In this document: piece by piece, positions 1-8,900 of the stretch | Position numbering within the stretch: the stretch's first letter is position 1 | How the letters are laid out: each line of letters starts with the position of its first letter | NCBI GenBank assembly: GCA_913042885.1 | Contig: CAJWLW010000124.1 | Coordinates: forward strand, 1 to 12,083 | Direction of reading: 5' to 3' | DNA from: an uncultured Lentisphaeria bacterium | Lineage (GTDB): Bacteria > Verrucomicrobiota > Lentisphaeria > JABSQK01 > CAJWLW01 | Length of the DNA stretch: 12,083 nt | Program-made: the position numbers and the translations under genes | The notes under the pieces: generated by a model | What the model was told of the DNA's origin: nothing | Seen by the model: only the letters and a program-made list of their open reading frames with translations | Database searches by the model: none

Positions 1-767
1 TGGTGAGCGAAATTTTCCGCCTGACCGATGCCGAACGCGATGCGCTTGTCGCCGCTACCGTGCAAGCCGCCGATGGTCGCGTGCCGGTGATCAGCAGTGT
101 TGGCTCCGAAAGCTTCGTACAGTTGCGACGCCATGCCCAGGCCGCCGTCGATGCCGGTACGAGTGGTGTGATTGCGATTCCGCCGACACTGGTCGGATGT
201 GATGCGGATGCGCTGCGACGGTATTACGAGTTATTGCTTGACGTTGTCGAGGGTCCGGTCTTCATGCAGGACGCCAGCGGTTACCTTGGCAATTCAATTC
301 CGCTGCAGTTGCAGATCGACCTCTATCGAGAACACCCGAACCGCATCAAGTTCAAGCCTGAAGCGCAGCCGATCGGCGCGACGATCTCGAAGCTCTATGA
401 GAGTACCGGCGGTGCACCGATCTTCGAAGGCATGGGTGGCCTGACGTTGGTCGACAATTATCAGCGCGGTATCTGTGGCACCATGCCGGGGGCGGATATG
501 TTGTGGGCGATCATGCCGCTCTGGGAGGCCCTCGAGAAAGGCGACGTGGACACGGCCCAGCGGATTCAGGGCCCACTGTCGACGCTCGTTGCGATGCTTC
601 ACAACATTGATGCGTTCATAATCGTCGAGAAGCTGTTTCTGCACGAGCAGGGTATTTTCCCGAACACCCTGGTTCGGCCGCCGGTAGGTTACACCCTGGA
701 CGAACAGTCGCTTCGCGAGTTTATGCGCCTGTTCAATGTCCTGAAGGACATCTGCGGCGTTGCGTAG
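1..767 (+). CDS. DapA-family (dihydrodipicolinate synthase / N-acetylneuraminate lyase superfamily) aldolase, 5' end cut by window
   Basis: The reading frame is open from the left edge to a TAG stop at 765-767; the first complete codon begins at base 3. The visible 254 residues match a class I aldolase TIM barrel of the DapA/NanA superfamily. Family members are about 300 residues, so roughly 45 N-terminal residues lie outside the window, and the GTG at base 3 is most likely an internal valine. It starts in the conserved segment 'LTDAERDALV...GRVPVI' that follows the substrate-carboxylate loop. The likely Schiff-base lysine is K118 in 'IKFKPEAQP' (counting base 3 as codon 1). This resembles the subgroup with a K-x-E-x-x-P segment rather than the classic GIK-[DE] of E. 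coli DapA. Another family segment is 'GICGTMPGAD' near residue 156. The family cleaves or condenses 2-oxo acids such as pyruvate; the actual substrate cannot be told. It converges on the FAD oxidoreductase and has no plus-strand partner in view. Family call is confident, substrate unknown. Confidence 0.9.
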   Translation, partial: VSEIFRLTDAERDALVAATVQAADGRVPVISSVGSESFVQLRRHAQAAVDAGTSGVIAIPPTLVGCDADALRRYYELLLDVVEGPVFMQDASGYLGNSIPLQLQIDLYREHPNRIKFKPEAQPIGATISKLYESTGGAPIFEGMGGLTLVDNYQRGICGTMPGADMLWAIMPLWEALEKGDVDTAQRIQGPLSTLVAMLHNIDAFIIVEKLFLHEQGIFPNTLVRPPVGYTLDEQSLREFMRLFNVLKDICGVA

Positions 768-866
768 CTTTTCGCGCGCGCACTGCAACGCAGATGGACA
801 AGCACCGCTTCTGTTCTTTGTGGAGCAGGCGGCTTGACCGTTTAGGCGCGCCTACGGTGCTGTCGA
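768..866. other. Convergent intergenic region with inverted repeats
   Basis: This 99-bp gap separates the 3' ends of two converging genes. It contains a perfect 12-bp palindrome, TAGGCGCGCCTA, at 843-854, flanked by CCG at 838-840 and CGG at 855-857, so an extended stem is possible. A second imperfect pair, GCGTTGC at 757-763 and GCAACGC at 785-791, spans the stop codon of the DapA-like gene. Either could help end transcription in one or both directions, but neither is followed by a T-run on either strand, so no classical intrinsic terminator is claimed. Confidence 0.3.
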
Positions 867-2390
867 TCAGGTGTCGTGCAATACAAACGTCGCGGCGTTG
901 TGGCCGTTGATGCCGATGACGCTGCCTCCCGGGTGGGTGGCGGCACCGCACAGATAGACTCCGGGCATTGGCGTCCGTGATGACAGCCGTTGGTCCCACA
1001 TCCACGGGGGCAGGCATTCGCCCTGGAAAATGTGGCCGCCGGTCAGTCCGACCTCGCGTTCGATATCGGGCGGGCCCATAATCTCCAGATCGATGATGGC
1101 CTCTGGCAGATTGCTGCAGAAGCGTGCCACTGCGTCGACGGCCAGACGTCCAGCGGTATCGCGGCGGGTGTCCCAGTCGCCGTCGGCGAAAGTGTACGGT
1201 ACATACTGCGCAAAGATACTCATGAGATGCTTGCCGTTGGGTGCGACCGAGCTGTCGTGGGCGGAGTGGAAGTATAGCTCCGTCCATAGCCGTGCCGGCA
1301 GGCGTCCGGCTTGTGCGGCGTCGAAGCCGGCTTGCCACTCGGCCTTCGTCAATGGCGTATTGATCTGGCCATGGTGATGCACACAATCGGTGCCGGGGCG
1401 TGCGGTGAAGCTTGGCAGTTCATGCAGGGCAACGTTGACCTTGAGGGTGCAGCCTTCGATCGGGACGGCGTCCACCTGGGCCCGCCAATCAGCGGTTGCA
1501 GCATCGCCCAGGAGTGACAAGGTGACCTTTGGATCGGCGTTTGAAATGACGATTGGTGCGTCGATTTGTTTGCCGTCGGCGAGTTCGACGCCGGCGGCCG
1601 GATTGATCCGCGCTACCGGCATGCCGGTGCGGATTTCCACGCCGGCGTCCCGTGCGATGTCCGCCAGGATGAATGAAACCCGGCCCATGCCGCCTTTGAC
1701 ATAGCCCCACATGCCCGGCCGTCCGAACATGCGGCCGCAGGAGTGATGAAAGTGGATCGAGGCGGTGCCCGGCGTGAACGGGCTGGCGTTGGTGCCGATG
1801 ATGCCTTGGCCGAGCAGGGCGCACTGCAGGCGTTCGTCGGTGATATAGCGTTCGACATACTCGGCCATCGACCACTCGAACAGCAGTCCCATGGCGTCGG
1901 GATCGTGGCCGACGCGTGCGGCCAACTCGTCGCGGCTCGGAGGCAAGCCGATCCACATGTCGTCAGCACCCGGCGGGCGGATAGCATCTCGTACGCTGGC
2001 CATGAGTGCGTACATGGCTTGGAAACCATCGACATCACCCGGCGCGAAAGTACGCAACTCGTCGCTGCAACGGTCTTCGTCCTCCCACAACTGGATGCTG
2101 CTGCCGTCGTCAAACGGAACAAACATTCCGGACTCTGCCGGGAACCATTCGAACCCGTGCGCCGGCAGGTTCAGTTCGTCGATGATCAGCGGGTGCAGCA
2201 GGCCACAGAGGTAAGCGCAGGGAGAGACCCGGTATCCCGGCCATGGTTCGTGGAGGCTGCAGGCGCCGCCGATCCGATCACGGGCTTCGAGAACCAGTAC
2301 GCGTTTACCGGCGCGCGCCAGGCAGGCGGCGCAGGTCAGCCCATTGTGTCCGGCTCCGACAATGATTGCGTCCCATTGCCGGCCGTGCAT
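867..2390 (-). CDS. Phytoene-desaturase-like NAD(P)/FAD-dependent oxidoreductase
   Basis: 507 residues, about the usual length for the phytoene dehydrogenase (CrtI)/PYROXD2-like flavoprotein family. The N-terminus has the Rossmann dinucleotide-binding fingerprint: 'IIVGAGHNGL' with G12-x-G14-x-x-G17, the acidic residue E35 ending beta-2 in 'VLVLEAR', and the following 'RIGGA' at 39-43. The C-terminus has the matching FAD-binding segment 'GVYLCGAATHPGGSV' followed by 'GINGHNAA', typical of this family. It probably oxidises or isomerises a lipophilic or other unsaturated substrate using FAD. No carotenoid genes such as crtB or crtE lie in the window, so a carotenoid role should not be assumed. 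The ATG at 2388-2390 directly follows the TAG (2391-2393) of the upstream 157-residue gene with no spacer. There is only a weak GGGC stretch as ribosome-binding site, so translational coupling to that gene is likely. Flavoprotein family call is strong; substrate unknown. Confidence 0.92.
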   Translation of the reverse strand: MHGRQWDAIIVGAGHNGLTCAACLARAGKRVLVLEARDRIGGACSLHEPWPGYRVSPCAYLCGLLHPLIIDELNLPAHGFEWFPAESGMFVPFDDGSSIQLWEDEDRCSDELRTFAPGDVDGFQAMYALMASVRDAIRPPGADDMWIGLPPSRDELAARVGHDPDAMGLLFEWSMAEYVERYITDERLQCALLGQGIIGTNASPFTPGTASIHFHHSCGRMFGRPGMWGYVKGGMGRVSFILADIARDAGVEIRTGMPVARINPAAGVELADGKQIDAPIVISNADPKVTLSLLGDAATADWRAQVDAVPIEGCTLKVNVALHELPSFTARPGTDCVHHHGQINTPLTKAEWQAGFDAAQAGRLPARLWTELYFHSAHDSSVAPNGKHLMSIFAQYVPYTFADGDWDTRRDTAGRLAVDAVARFCSNLPEAIIDLEIMGPPDIEREVGLTGGHIFQGECLPPWMWDQRLSSRTPMPGVYLCGAATHPGGSVIGINGHNAATFVLHDT

Positions 2391-2864
2391 CTAGTTGCCC
2401 AGCAGGAGTTGCCAACTGTCCTCACTGATCTCGCTGGAGGTCAGTTTGCCGAGTTCACCGAGTTCATCCAGCAACCGTTGCGCCTGCTCCTCCGTGGTGC
2501 AGGCGACCGTCCATTTCTCCTCGCCGTTCTGCAGCTCTTCCATGCCGATCTTGAAGCATTGATTTTCCTGCACGACACGGGAGCTGAAGTTTTCGGGGGC
2601 ACACGCAGCCTGCCAGCGCAGGAACGCTTGGTCGTCGGTGTGCTCGAGCAGTTCGAATCCTTCGAAGCCGGGGGCGGTGGCGAGGTATTCGAGGACGGCT
2701 TTAAGTTCGCCGGCGTCGTGTGGGCGGATGGCGGCGAATTGTTCGGCGGAAGTTTCGTCGAGATCGAAACTGCCGAGACTCACAATTTGCAGGTTCGAGA
2801 AGGCCTTGGACAAGCTATTGATTGGGCTGTCCTGTCCGACGATGGAAAAGTGTACCTTGTACAT
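2391..2864 (-). CDS. Hypothetical protein, 157 residues
   Basis: I do not recognise this protein securely. It is small, soluble-looking and acidic, with no signal peptide or membrane segment. The N-terminal half runs 'MYKVHFSIVG' into an Asp/Glu-rich stretch. The C-terminal half (about 65-147) alternates strands and helices: 'FEGFELLEHTDDQAFLRW', then a 'W-T-V' strand at 118-120, then a 'TTEEQAQRLLDELGELGKL' helix. This layout loosely recalls the sensory half of Bat/HTH_10-type regulators (strand, 'g.W.v' strand, 'sreal..ll..l...G' helix), but no helix-turn-helix is present, so a regulatory role is only a guess. The ATG at 2862-2864 has a clear Shine-Dalgarno AGGAG (complement of 2872-2876) seven bases upstream. 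Its stop abuts the start of the FAD oxidoreductase, which suggests the two products are made together, perhaps as partner and enzyme. Confidence 0.75.
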   Translation of the reverse strand: MYKVHFSIVGQDSPINSLSKAFSNLQIVSLGSFDLDETSAEQFAAIRPHDAGELKAVLEYLATAPGFEGFELLEHTDDQAFLRWQAACAPENFSSRVVQENQCFKIGMEELQNGEEKWTVACTTEEQAQRLLDELGELGKLTSSEISEDSWQLLLGN

Positions 2865-2989
2865 ATGAGGTCTCCTGAATCAGTGAATAGGTGGGGTCAT
2901 TGTCAATGTAACCGAACCTGACGGGCTGTCCATTGTGCAACAACGCGGAAAATGAGTTGTCGAGGATGCAATGAGTAACTGTAAGCAAA
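2865..2989 (-). other. Intergenic gap between the giant gene and the 157-residue gene
   Basis: This 125-bp gap follows the TGA (2990-2992) of the giant gene. It contains a perfect TTGACA on the minus strand (complement of 2901-2906), but no convincing -10 hexamer at 16-18 bp spacing, so I do not call a promoter. A weak 5-bp stem (ACAAC/GTTGT, 11-base loop, about 2939-2959) is too small to be a terminator. Whether transcription runs through from the giant gene is open. Confidence 0.25.
2872..2876 (-). promoter_or_regulatory. Ribosome-binding site of the 157-residue protein gene
   Basis: AGGAG on the minus strand, seven bases before the ATG at 2864. It is the best Shine-Dalgarno in the minus-strand block and fixes this start. 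Because the next gene (FAD oxidoreductase) has almost none, this site may serve both genes through coupling. Confidence 0.6.
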
Positions 2990-5900
2990 TCAGGGGAGGG
3001 GGACACGCAGTGGCCTCGAGCTGTTGCCGGCGCGGTCGTGGACGCGTAGCTCGAGCCAGCCGGGGACGTCACGCGGCAGGTCAAGCTGCGCTGGTTGAAC
3101 CGTCAGCTTCCGACTCTGTCCCTGGCGCACAACCTTGCCGCTGGTTGTGACGAACTGCCAGTGCAGCTTGCCGATGCCGCTGGCGTCGTAGGCATCGAGC
3201 TGGACGGTGGCCTTTGCCGGCCAGTCGGCCAGGACGCAGAGGTTCTCCACATGCAGTTCTGCGTTTTTATTTTCGTGGTTCCGCTGGATCTCGATCTGAT
3301 TGATCCGGACGTCGTCGGCCTTGTCGCCGGCGGCTTGCCGAACCGCGGCTGCGACGTTGATGATCAACGAGTACCATTCGCCGGCGGTCCACTGGATCGG
3401 TGTGTCGTGCTTGAGCACGTGCGGATGCTCAGTGTTGCCGCTGACCGGGATCACCACGTGTTCACCGGTGGTCGACAATCGCAGGCGCACCGAGAAGTCG
3501 CCGCCTTCCTGCAGTTGCGGTTGCCGCATGCGCAGCGCCAGGTACGGATGTGCATTGACATCCCAGCGGAGTACTTGCCAGATGTTTCCGCTTTTGCCGT
3601 GGCTGCGGGTCATGAGATACGGCGCTTCGCCCGGCTTGTGGACCATGTCGATAACATTGCCCTTGGTGCCTTCAAAGGTCGGTTCGAGCGTGCCGCGCCC
3701 TTCCCACTCACAGCGCCAGAACAGGTTGTCGGGCATCTGCGCCGGCAGCCATGCCGGGCCTGTTTTGTCATTGGCGTAATTGATCGGGATTGTGTAATCG
3801 CGGGCTGCCATCTGGTTGCCAGCTCCGTCCTCGATGTTGTCGATCGTAAAGGTGAGCGTGGAGCCGGCCGCTGCCTGGTTGAGTTGGCGTCGCAGGATGT
3901 ACGGGTAATTCAGCTGCAGTATTTCCTTGTTGCTTTGGTGGATGAATTCGCTGAGGTACGGTTCGATTTCGATCGCTTTGCCATCGACGCGAAAGCGCAG
4001 CTTCTCCAGCGCCAGGGGTGCGCCGCCCGCAGTCGTCAAGGTGATGCGCAGCACGGTGCCGTTACCGGCAGGGTTATCTGACGGTTCGATTTTTATTTTG
4101 CTCGAGGTGATTGGTGTGTTGTCCAGTATGAACGGAACATCGGTGACACTTGATTGGCGGCCGTGCACATTGACCGCCTTCAGGAGCAGATGCCCGATGC
4201 CGTTGAAGTGCTTGAACTGCGGTGTGTGCAATTCGTAGTTCGTGATCTCGGACCATTCGATGGCCTGTCGCCGCTCATCGTCGAGCTGGTCATAAGGTGC
4301 CTTGCTCGGGTGCACTGCGACGTAGACCCTGTCGATGCCGACAAAATCGAAGTATTGTGGCGTGAATGCCAGGGCAGCGGGCGATGCGACGGCGGGGCCG
4401 AAGACGATATCGTCAATATTCCAGTCGCTGAAGCGTCCAGTCTGATTGGTCTGATGCATCGATCGAAAACGAAGGGTTTCTGGAAAGAAATGCGTTTTCA
4501 GATAGGCTCGATCCCGCAGCCCGTCAGCAGCCATTCCCATCCAGACTTTCCAGTGGCCGCTTCGGTCGAGAGGTGTGGCGTAACGTACCTTGACGGCTCT
4601 TTCGTAATTGTTCTCGCCAAGTCGGATATCAGATTTTTCCTGTAGGCGTAAAGTGATGTTGGTCATGGCATCGGCCCGATACCGGAATTGCATGATCGGA
4701 TACCTGGCAAGGCTGAACGGAGCCTCCAAATCAAAGGCAAGCCGGTGATCCGGATTCGAGTTGTAGCATTGCATGAATGTGTCCTGTATCGAGTTGCCGT
4801 AAATCAGGCGCGTCTGTGCCTGGGGCGTGCCTTTGGGCGCATTGGACTCGAACGTTTCCAGTAGCTCGGTCAGCCCCTTGACGCCGAGCAGGACCGGCCG
4901 TGTTGGAGTTTCGGCATCAGCCCATTTGAGGACTCTCGTGTTCGACTGCGAGGCGCCGCCGTGGACGCTTGGCAAGAAGCTGATTTCAACGACGATGTCT
5001 CCAGTGTCTGCCAGCAGCTTGTCGAGGCGCGGCAGCATAGCGGTGTAGGCGCCAAAGCCGGCAGGAATGACATCGAGCCGGACGCCGTTGGCTTGCACGT
5101 TCATGCCGCTGAATCGGCGATTGCGATACTCAGCGGTGTGTTGTATGCGAATTCGACCAGCGACGTTTTTGTCCCAGGAGCAGTCGATGTCCATCTGCTC
5201 CGGCTCATTGATCCATGACAGTCGCAGTGTCGTGACGGCGGCACCGGGAATGACTGTTCGCAGCCAGGCAGTGGTCAGCCCCTTGCTGTCGAGTCGGTCG
5301 ATAGCAGAGTTGATTTCCGAAATGTCGCTACTGCGTGCGAGTGTAGTGCCGTGAGCCTGGCGCAGCAAAACGTACGAGGTTTTCCTGGCAGCCGATGAAT
5401 CTGCTGCGGACTCAGCTTCAGTCAATCTCGGCTTGCGATAACGAATAGGTGTGAGCTGGGCTACAGCATAGGCGGCGCCAGGTTGGTTGCCGCTGAGTCC
5501 CTGCAGTACGAAGCTCGGTTGTAGATTGCCGAAGCCGTCGAGGCGCACCATCATATTTTCCTGATCGAGGCTCGATCGAATCTCATCGACAGGCAGCCAG
5601 ACGAAAACCTCAGTCCAGCGACCACGCTCGTGCCAGTTGCTGCGACGCCTTTTGGTGCCGGACACCGCTGTCTCGCCGTACATAGTGGTCGGACCCTTGC
5701 CGAAGCCGGTGCCGCTGATGCGGTGAAAAAATCGCTTTTCAGGTACGAACTCTCCGATCGCGTTTCGACGGCCGATCGAGTAGTGGAAATTGAACTCGGC
5801 GTCATCGGTACGCTTTATAAGGAATGACCAGCCGGCGAACTCCGCGAGGGGTTCCAGGGGCAGGTCTGGTCGGGCATGCATGGCCCCGGCACCGAGGCGA

Positions 5901-8900
5901 TTGGTGAAGACGAAATACGGCCCATCCCACTTGCGCGTGTACCAGGCAATCTCGCCGTAGGCCACCGGATCTTTCACCGTCCAGAGACGCGGCAGCATGG
6001 ACATGGCCGGATGGTCGCCTTCCTTGAGCTTCCCGTACTGGTTTTCGCGGCTGAGGCCCATTGCCGATTTCGGTACGATCGGAGCGTTGTATTTGCGGAA
6101 GTGCCGGGGCATCGGACGGATATCTTCGGCGGCGATCTTAACTCGGGCGACGACGATGGAATTGAGAAAAGTCCACAGCCCCATCATGCCTTCGTCGAGC
6201 GGCTCGGCGTCTGCCTGCTCGAATACCAACTCGTTGTCAAACCACAACTCAAGTTTGTTGCCGATACGCCGCAGCTTGAGATAGTACCAGGCACCGTGGA
6301 CGCCACGGTCGTGCTTGATCCGGGGATCGGGGTTCAATTGCCGCAGACCGTCGCGGGTGCGGGGAACCAGATATTTTTCCGAGCGTGCAAATTCCTCGCC
6401 ATTCCGAAACAGCTTGCTGTAGAGTTGGGAGTGATCGAAATCCCAACCGGTGCAGGTGACGGTATAGCCGCGACTCGTCGAGACGGTGTTGCTCAACATC
6501 GAGATGTTGATGTCGCCGCAACGACTGTAAAAACCCTCGCGCACCCCGGCGTAAACCTCGACGCAGAAATCGCCGCCGTAGCGGAATTTTGTCCACATGG
6601 CGCCGAAACTGTCGGCGGCTTGGCCGTTCATATGCGACCATGTCGGGTTGCACTGGAACCGGTTGGTTACTTGCCAGTTGCCGCCATTGACCAGCCAGTC
6701 GCTCGGGGCGCGGTTGAACATGTAGTCGGTCACCCGGTAGCGGTAGACTCGGCTGTCGGTCAGGTCCTTGTTGGCGTAGCCTTCCAGACGCATGCGTCTC
6801 CCCTTCAACGGCCGATCGAGCTGGGCGCGGCAGACGATCGTGTTGTTGAATGTGACCCATGCCGTGTAGCCCTCATAGTGCATCGTGATGAGTGGCGGCA
6901 TCTGTCCCTTGCGTTCCTGCGGCATCAGCGGAACCGCATCGATCTTGCCGACGCCGAGCTCGATGTCGAGCAGCTCGCGGTCACCCGGGCGGATCAGCCG
7001 GATATTGCCGCCCTCCAGTTCGAGTACCAAGGGCCCGACTTCGCGATCTTCCAGAATCCCCATGAACAATTTCCCAGCCGCGACGACCGGCAAGGTAACC
7101 TCGAAGCGGCCGAAGAAATCGCTTTTGTGCCAGGCCGTATTGCCTTTCGGATCGATGATCCAGTCGCCTTCCGGCGACGACCAGTGGCGCATGTAGGGGT
7201 CGTCCGCGAACCGGCGGTTCTTCTCAAAGTGGTTGCGGTACAGTTGCCGCTCGAACACGTACTGCATGCCGGAGACGAGGGTTCGTGTGTTCGGGCCGAC
7301 AAATACCCCGGAAGCGCCATCCAGGCGGCGGTCATGTTGATGGACCAGTGCGAGGTCGCCGTCGCGATAAAAACGCACTTCACGGCCGTCGCTGGCGTCG
7401 ACCATAAGGTTGACCATCGGCGGCTTGCCGTCTTTTTCGATGGGCTTCAGTGATTTCTGCCAGACTTGCAGCGGCTTGGCGACATCGTCAATCACCTCGT
7501 AGACCCCGAAGATTTCGGCGTTTGCAGCCTGCTCATAGGTGAAACGATAGTGCGGGGCGTTGCCGTCGGTGTAGCCGGCCAGCAACCCGATGCTGTCGCC
7601 GCCCATGATTGACTTGAAGTTGGCACTGAAGACATGCGGACGGTCCACTGTGCCACCCAGCACCAGCCACTGGGGATTGCGCGAAATGGCTGGGGACAGT
7701 TCGCCTGGACCTTTGATATTTTTGCGGCGTTGCGGGAAAAAGTCGCCATGCTCGAGGACGGTATAAAAGCGAATGTCACGGGCCTTGCGCAGATCGAGCT
7801 CGCCGAGGGTATGGACCTCGAAGTCGTCGAATCGCACTTCGGTGGGGGCGTTGGCAAACAGTCCGTAGCGTCCGCCCGCTGGCAGGAGGTGCGGCAGGTC
7901 AATGATCTTGACTCGGTCCAGGTAGCAAACGATGCGATCCTGTCGGGCTTCGACTCTCGGCATAACCCATTGGTTTGGCGTAAGGTCCATAGCGACGGCG
8001 TAGAGCCGCTGGCGCTCGTCGCTGCCTTGCCGGCGCCACAGCGTGAGGATTGTCTCGTCGCTGGCGCGGGTCGGCGTCGACATTGTGAAAGCGTAGTATT
8101 CGTCCGGTCCCTGATAGTGGAAGACCAAGCCGCTTTCTGTCCCCGGCACGAATTCGACGGCGGCACTGACTGCGTAGTCGTCGTGGAAGTCTTCGCCGTC
8201 GATGACCACAGCGTTGACTCCCTTGCCGGCGAGACTGTAGAAATTGGCGCTGAGTTTCTCCTGTGGCGGATAGTCTTCGGCGCGCTTGTCATCACCTGCC
8301 GCCAGCACCCGGTCACGTACGGAGCGTAACGCCCAGGTGCCGGATACCCGCCCGAACGGTCCGAGATTGGTGCCTTTTGTCCGGCGGTAGTTGGCAATAC
8401 AGGCTTGGTCGTCGGCTGACAACGAAGTGATTTTCGGCCTGATCTTGCCGGCGGTATCGATGCCCTCCAGCACGGCGCTGTCACCGTTGATCCCGACGAG
8501 CTCACCGACGAATTTTCCGGTGTCGACGATGTCCCATTCGCGGATGAGAGCGTTCATGAAATCGGCATGGACTTCGACGCGGCCGGTTTTCTGGAAGTAC
8601 GGCTCTTTTTTGTCCTCCGGCAGTTGACTGGTCGGCAGCAACACGGTGAACGGCAGGGGCAGCGCGACGGGCAGCAATGCGATGCGGCGGTTATCGGCGT
8701 AGATGCTCCAGTACGCCGGTCGCACCTTCAGGACAATGTCGACGTCGCGCTCGTCCGTCGGCATGCCGGCGATGTCGAACTGCGCAGTATGGATCTTGTC
8801 GTGATCTTCTGTCTGGATCACGGCAGTGGGATCTTCACGCCGCAATTGGACTTTCACTGCCGTGCCTTTGCCGCCGTCGAGGTGCAGTGTCAGGCCGTCG

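Noticed and set aside
3..5. GTG at the left edge as the true start of the DapA-like protein
   Set aside because: The conserved N-terminal strand and substrate-binding loop of the family would be missing, and the frame is open to the edge, so the gene almost certainly starts outside the window.
2901..2906. Perfect TTGACA on the minus strand upstream of the 157-residue gene
   Set aside because: No hexamer resembling TATAAT at 16-18 bp downstream, so a promoter is not supported.
1743..2921. A 392-codon plus-strand open frame crossing the FAD oxidoreductase and the 157-residue gene
   Set aside because: It spans two convincing minus-strand genes and their junction, and its product has no family features; it is a codon-bias shadow.
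3095..4081. A 328-codon plus-strand open frame opposite the C-terminus of the giant gene
   Set aside because: Antisense shadow of Ig-like and jelly-roll coding sequence; no family pattern in its translation.
5876..7453. A 525-codon plus-strand open frame opposite the giant gene
   Set aside because: It lies wholly antisense to a coding frame with a signal peptide and recognisable domains. Its translation is rich in Val/Ala/Asp/His with no domain pattern, as expected from the reverse complement of GC-rich coding DNA.
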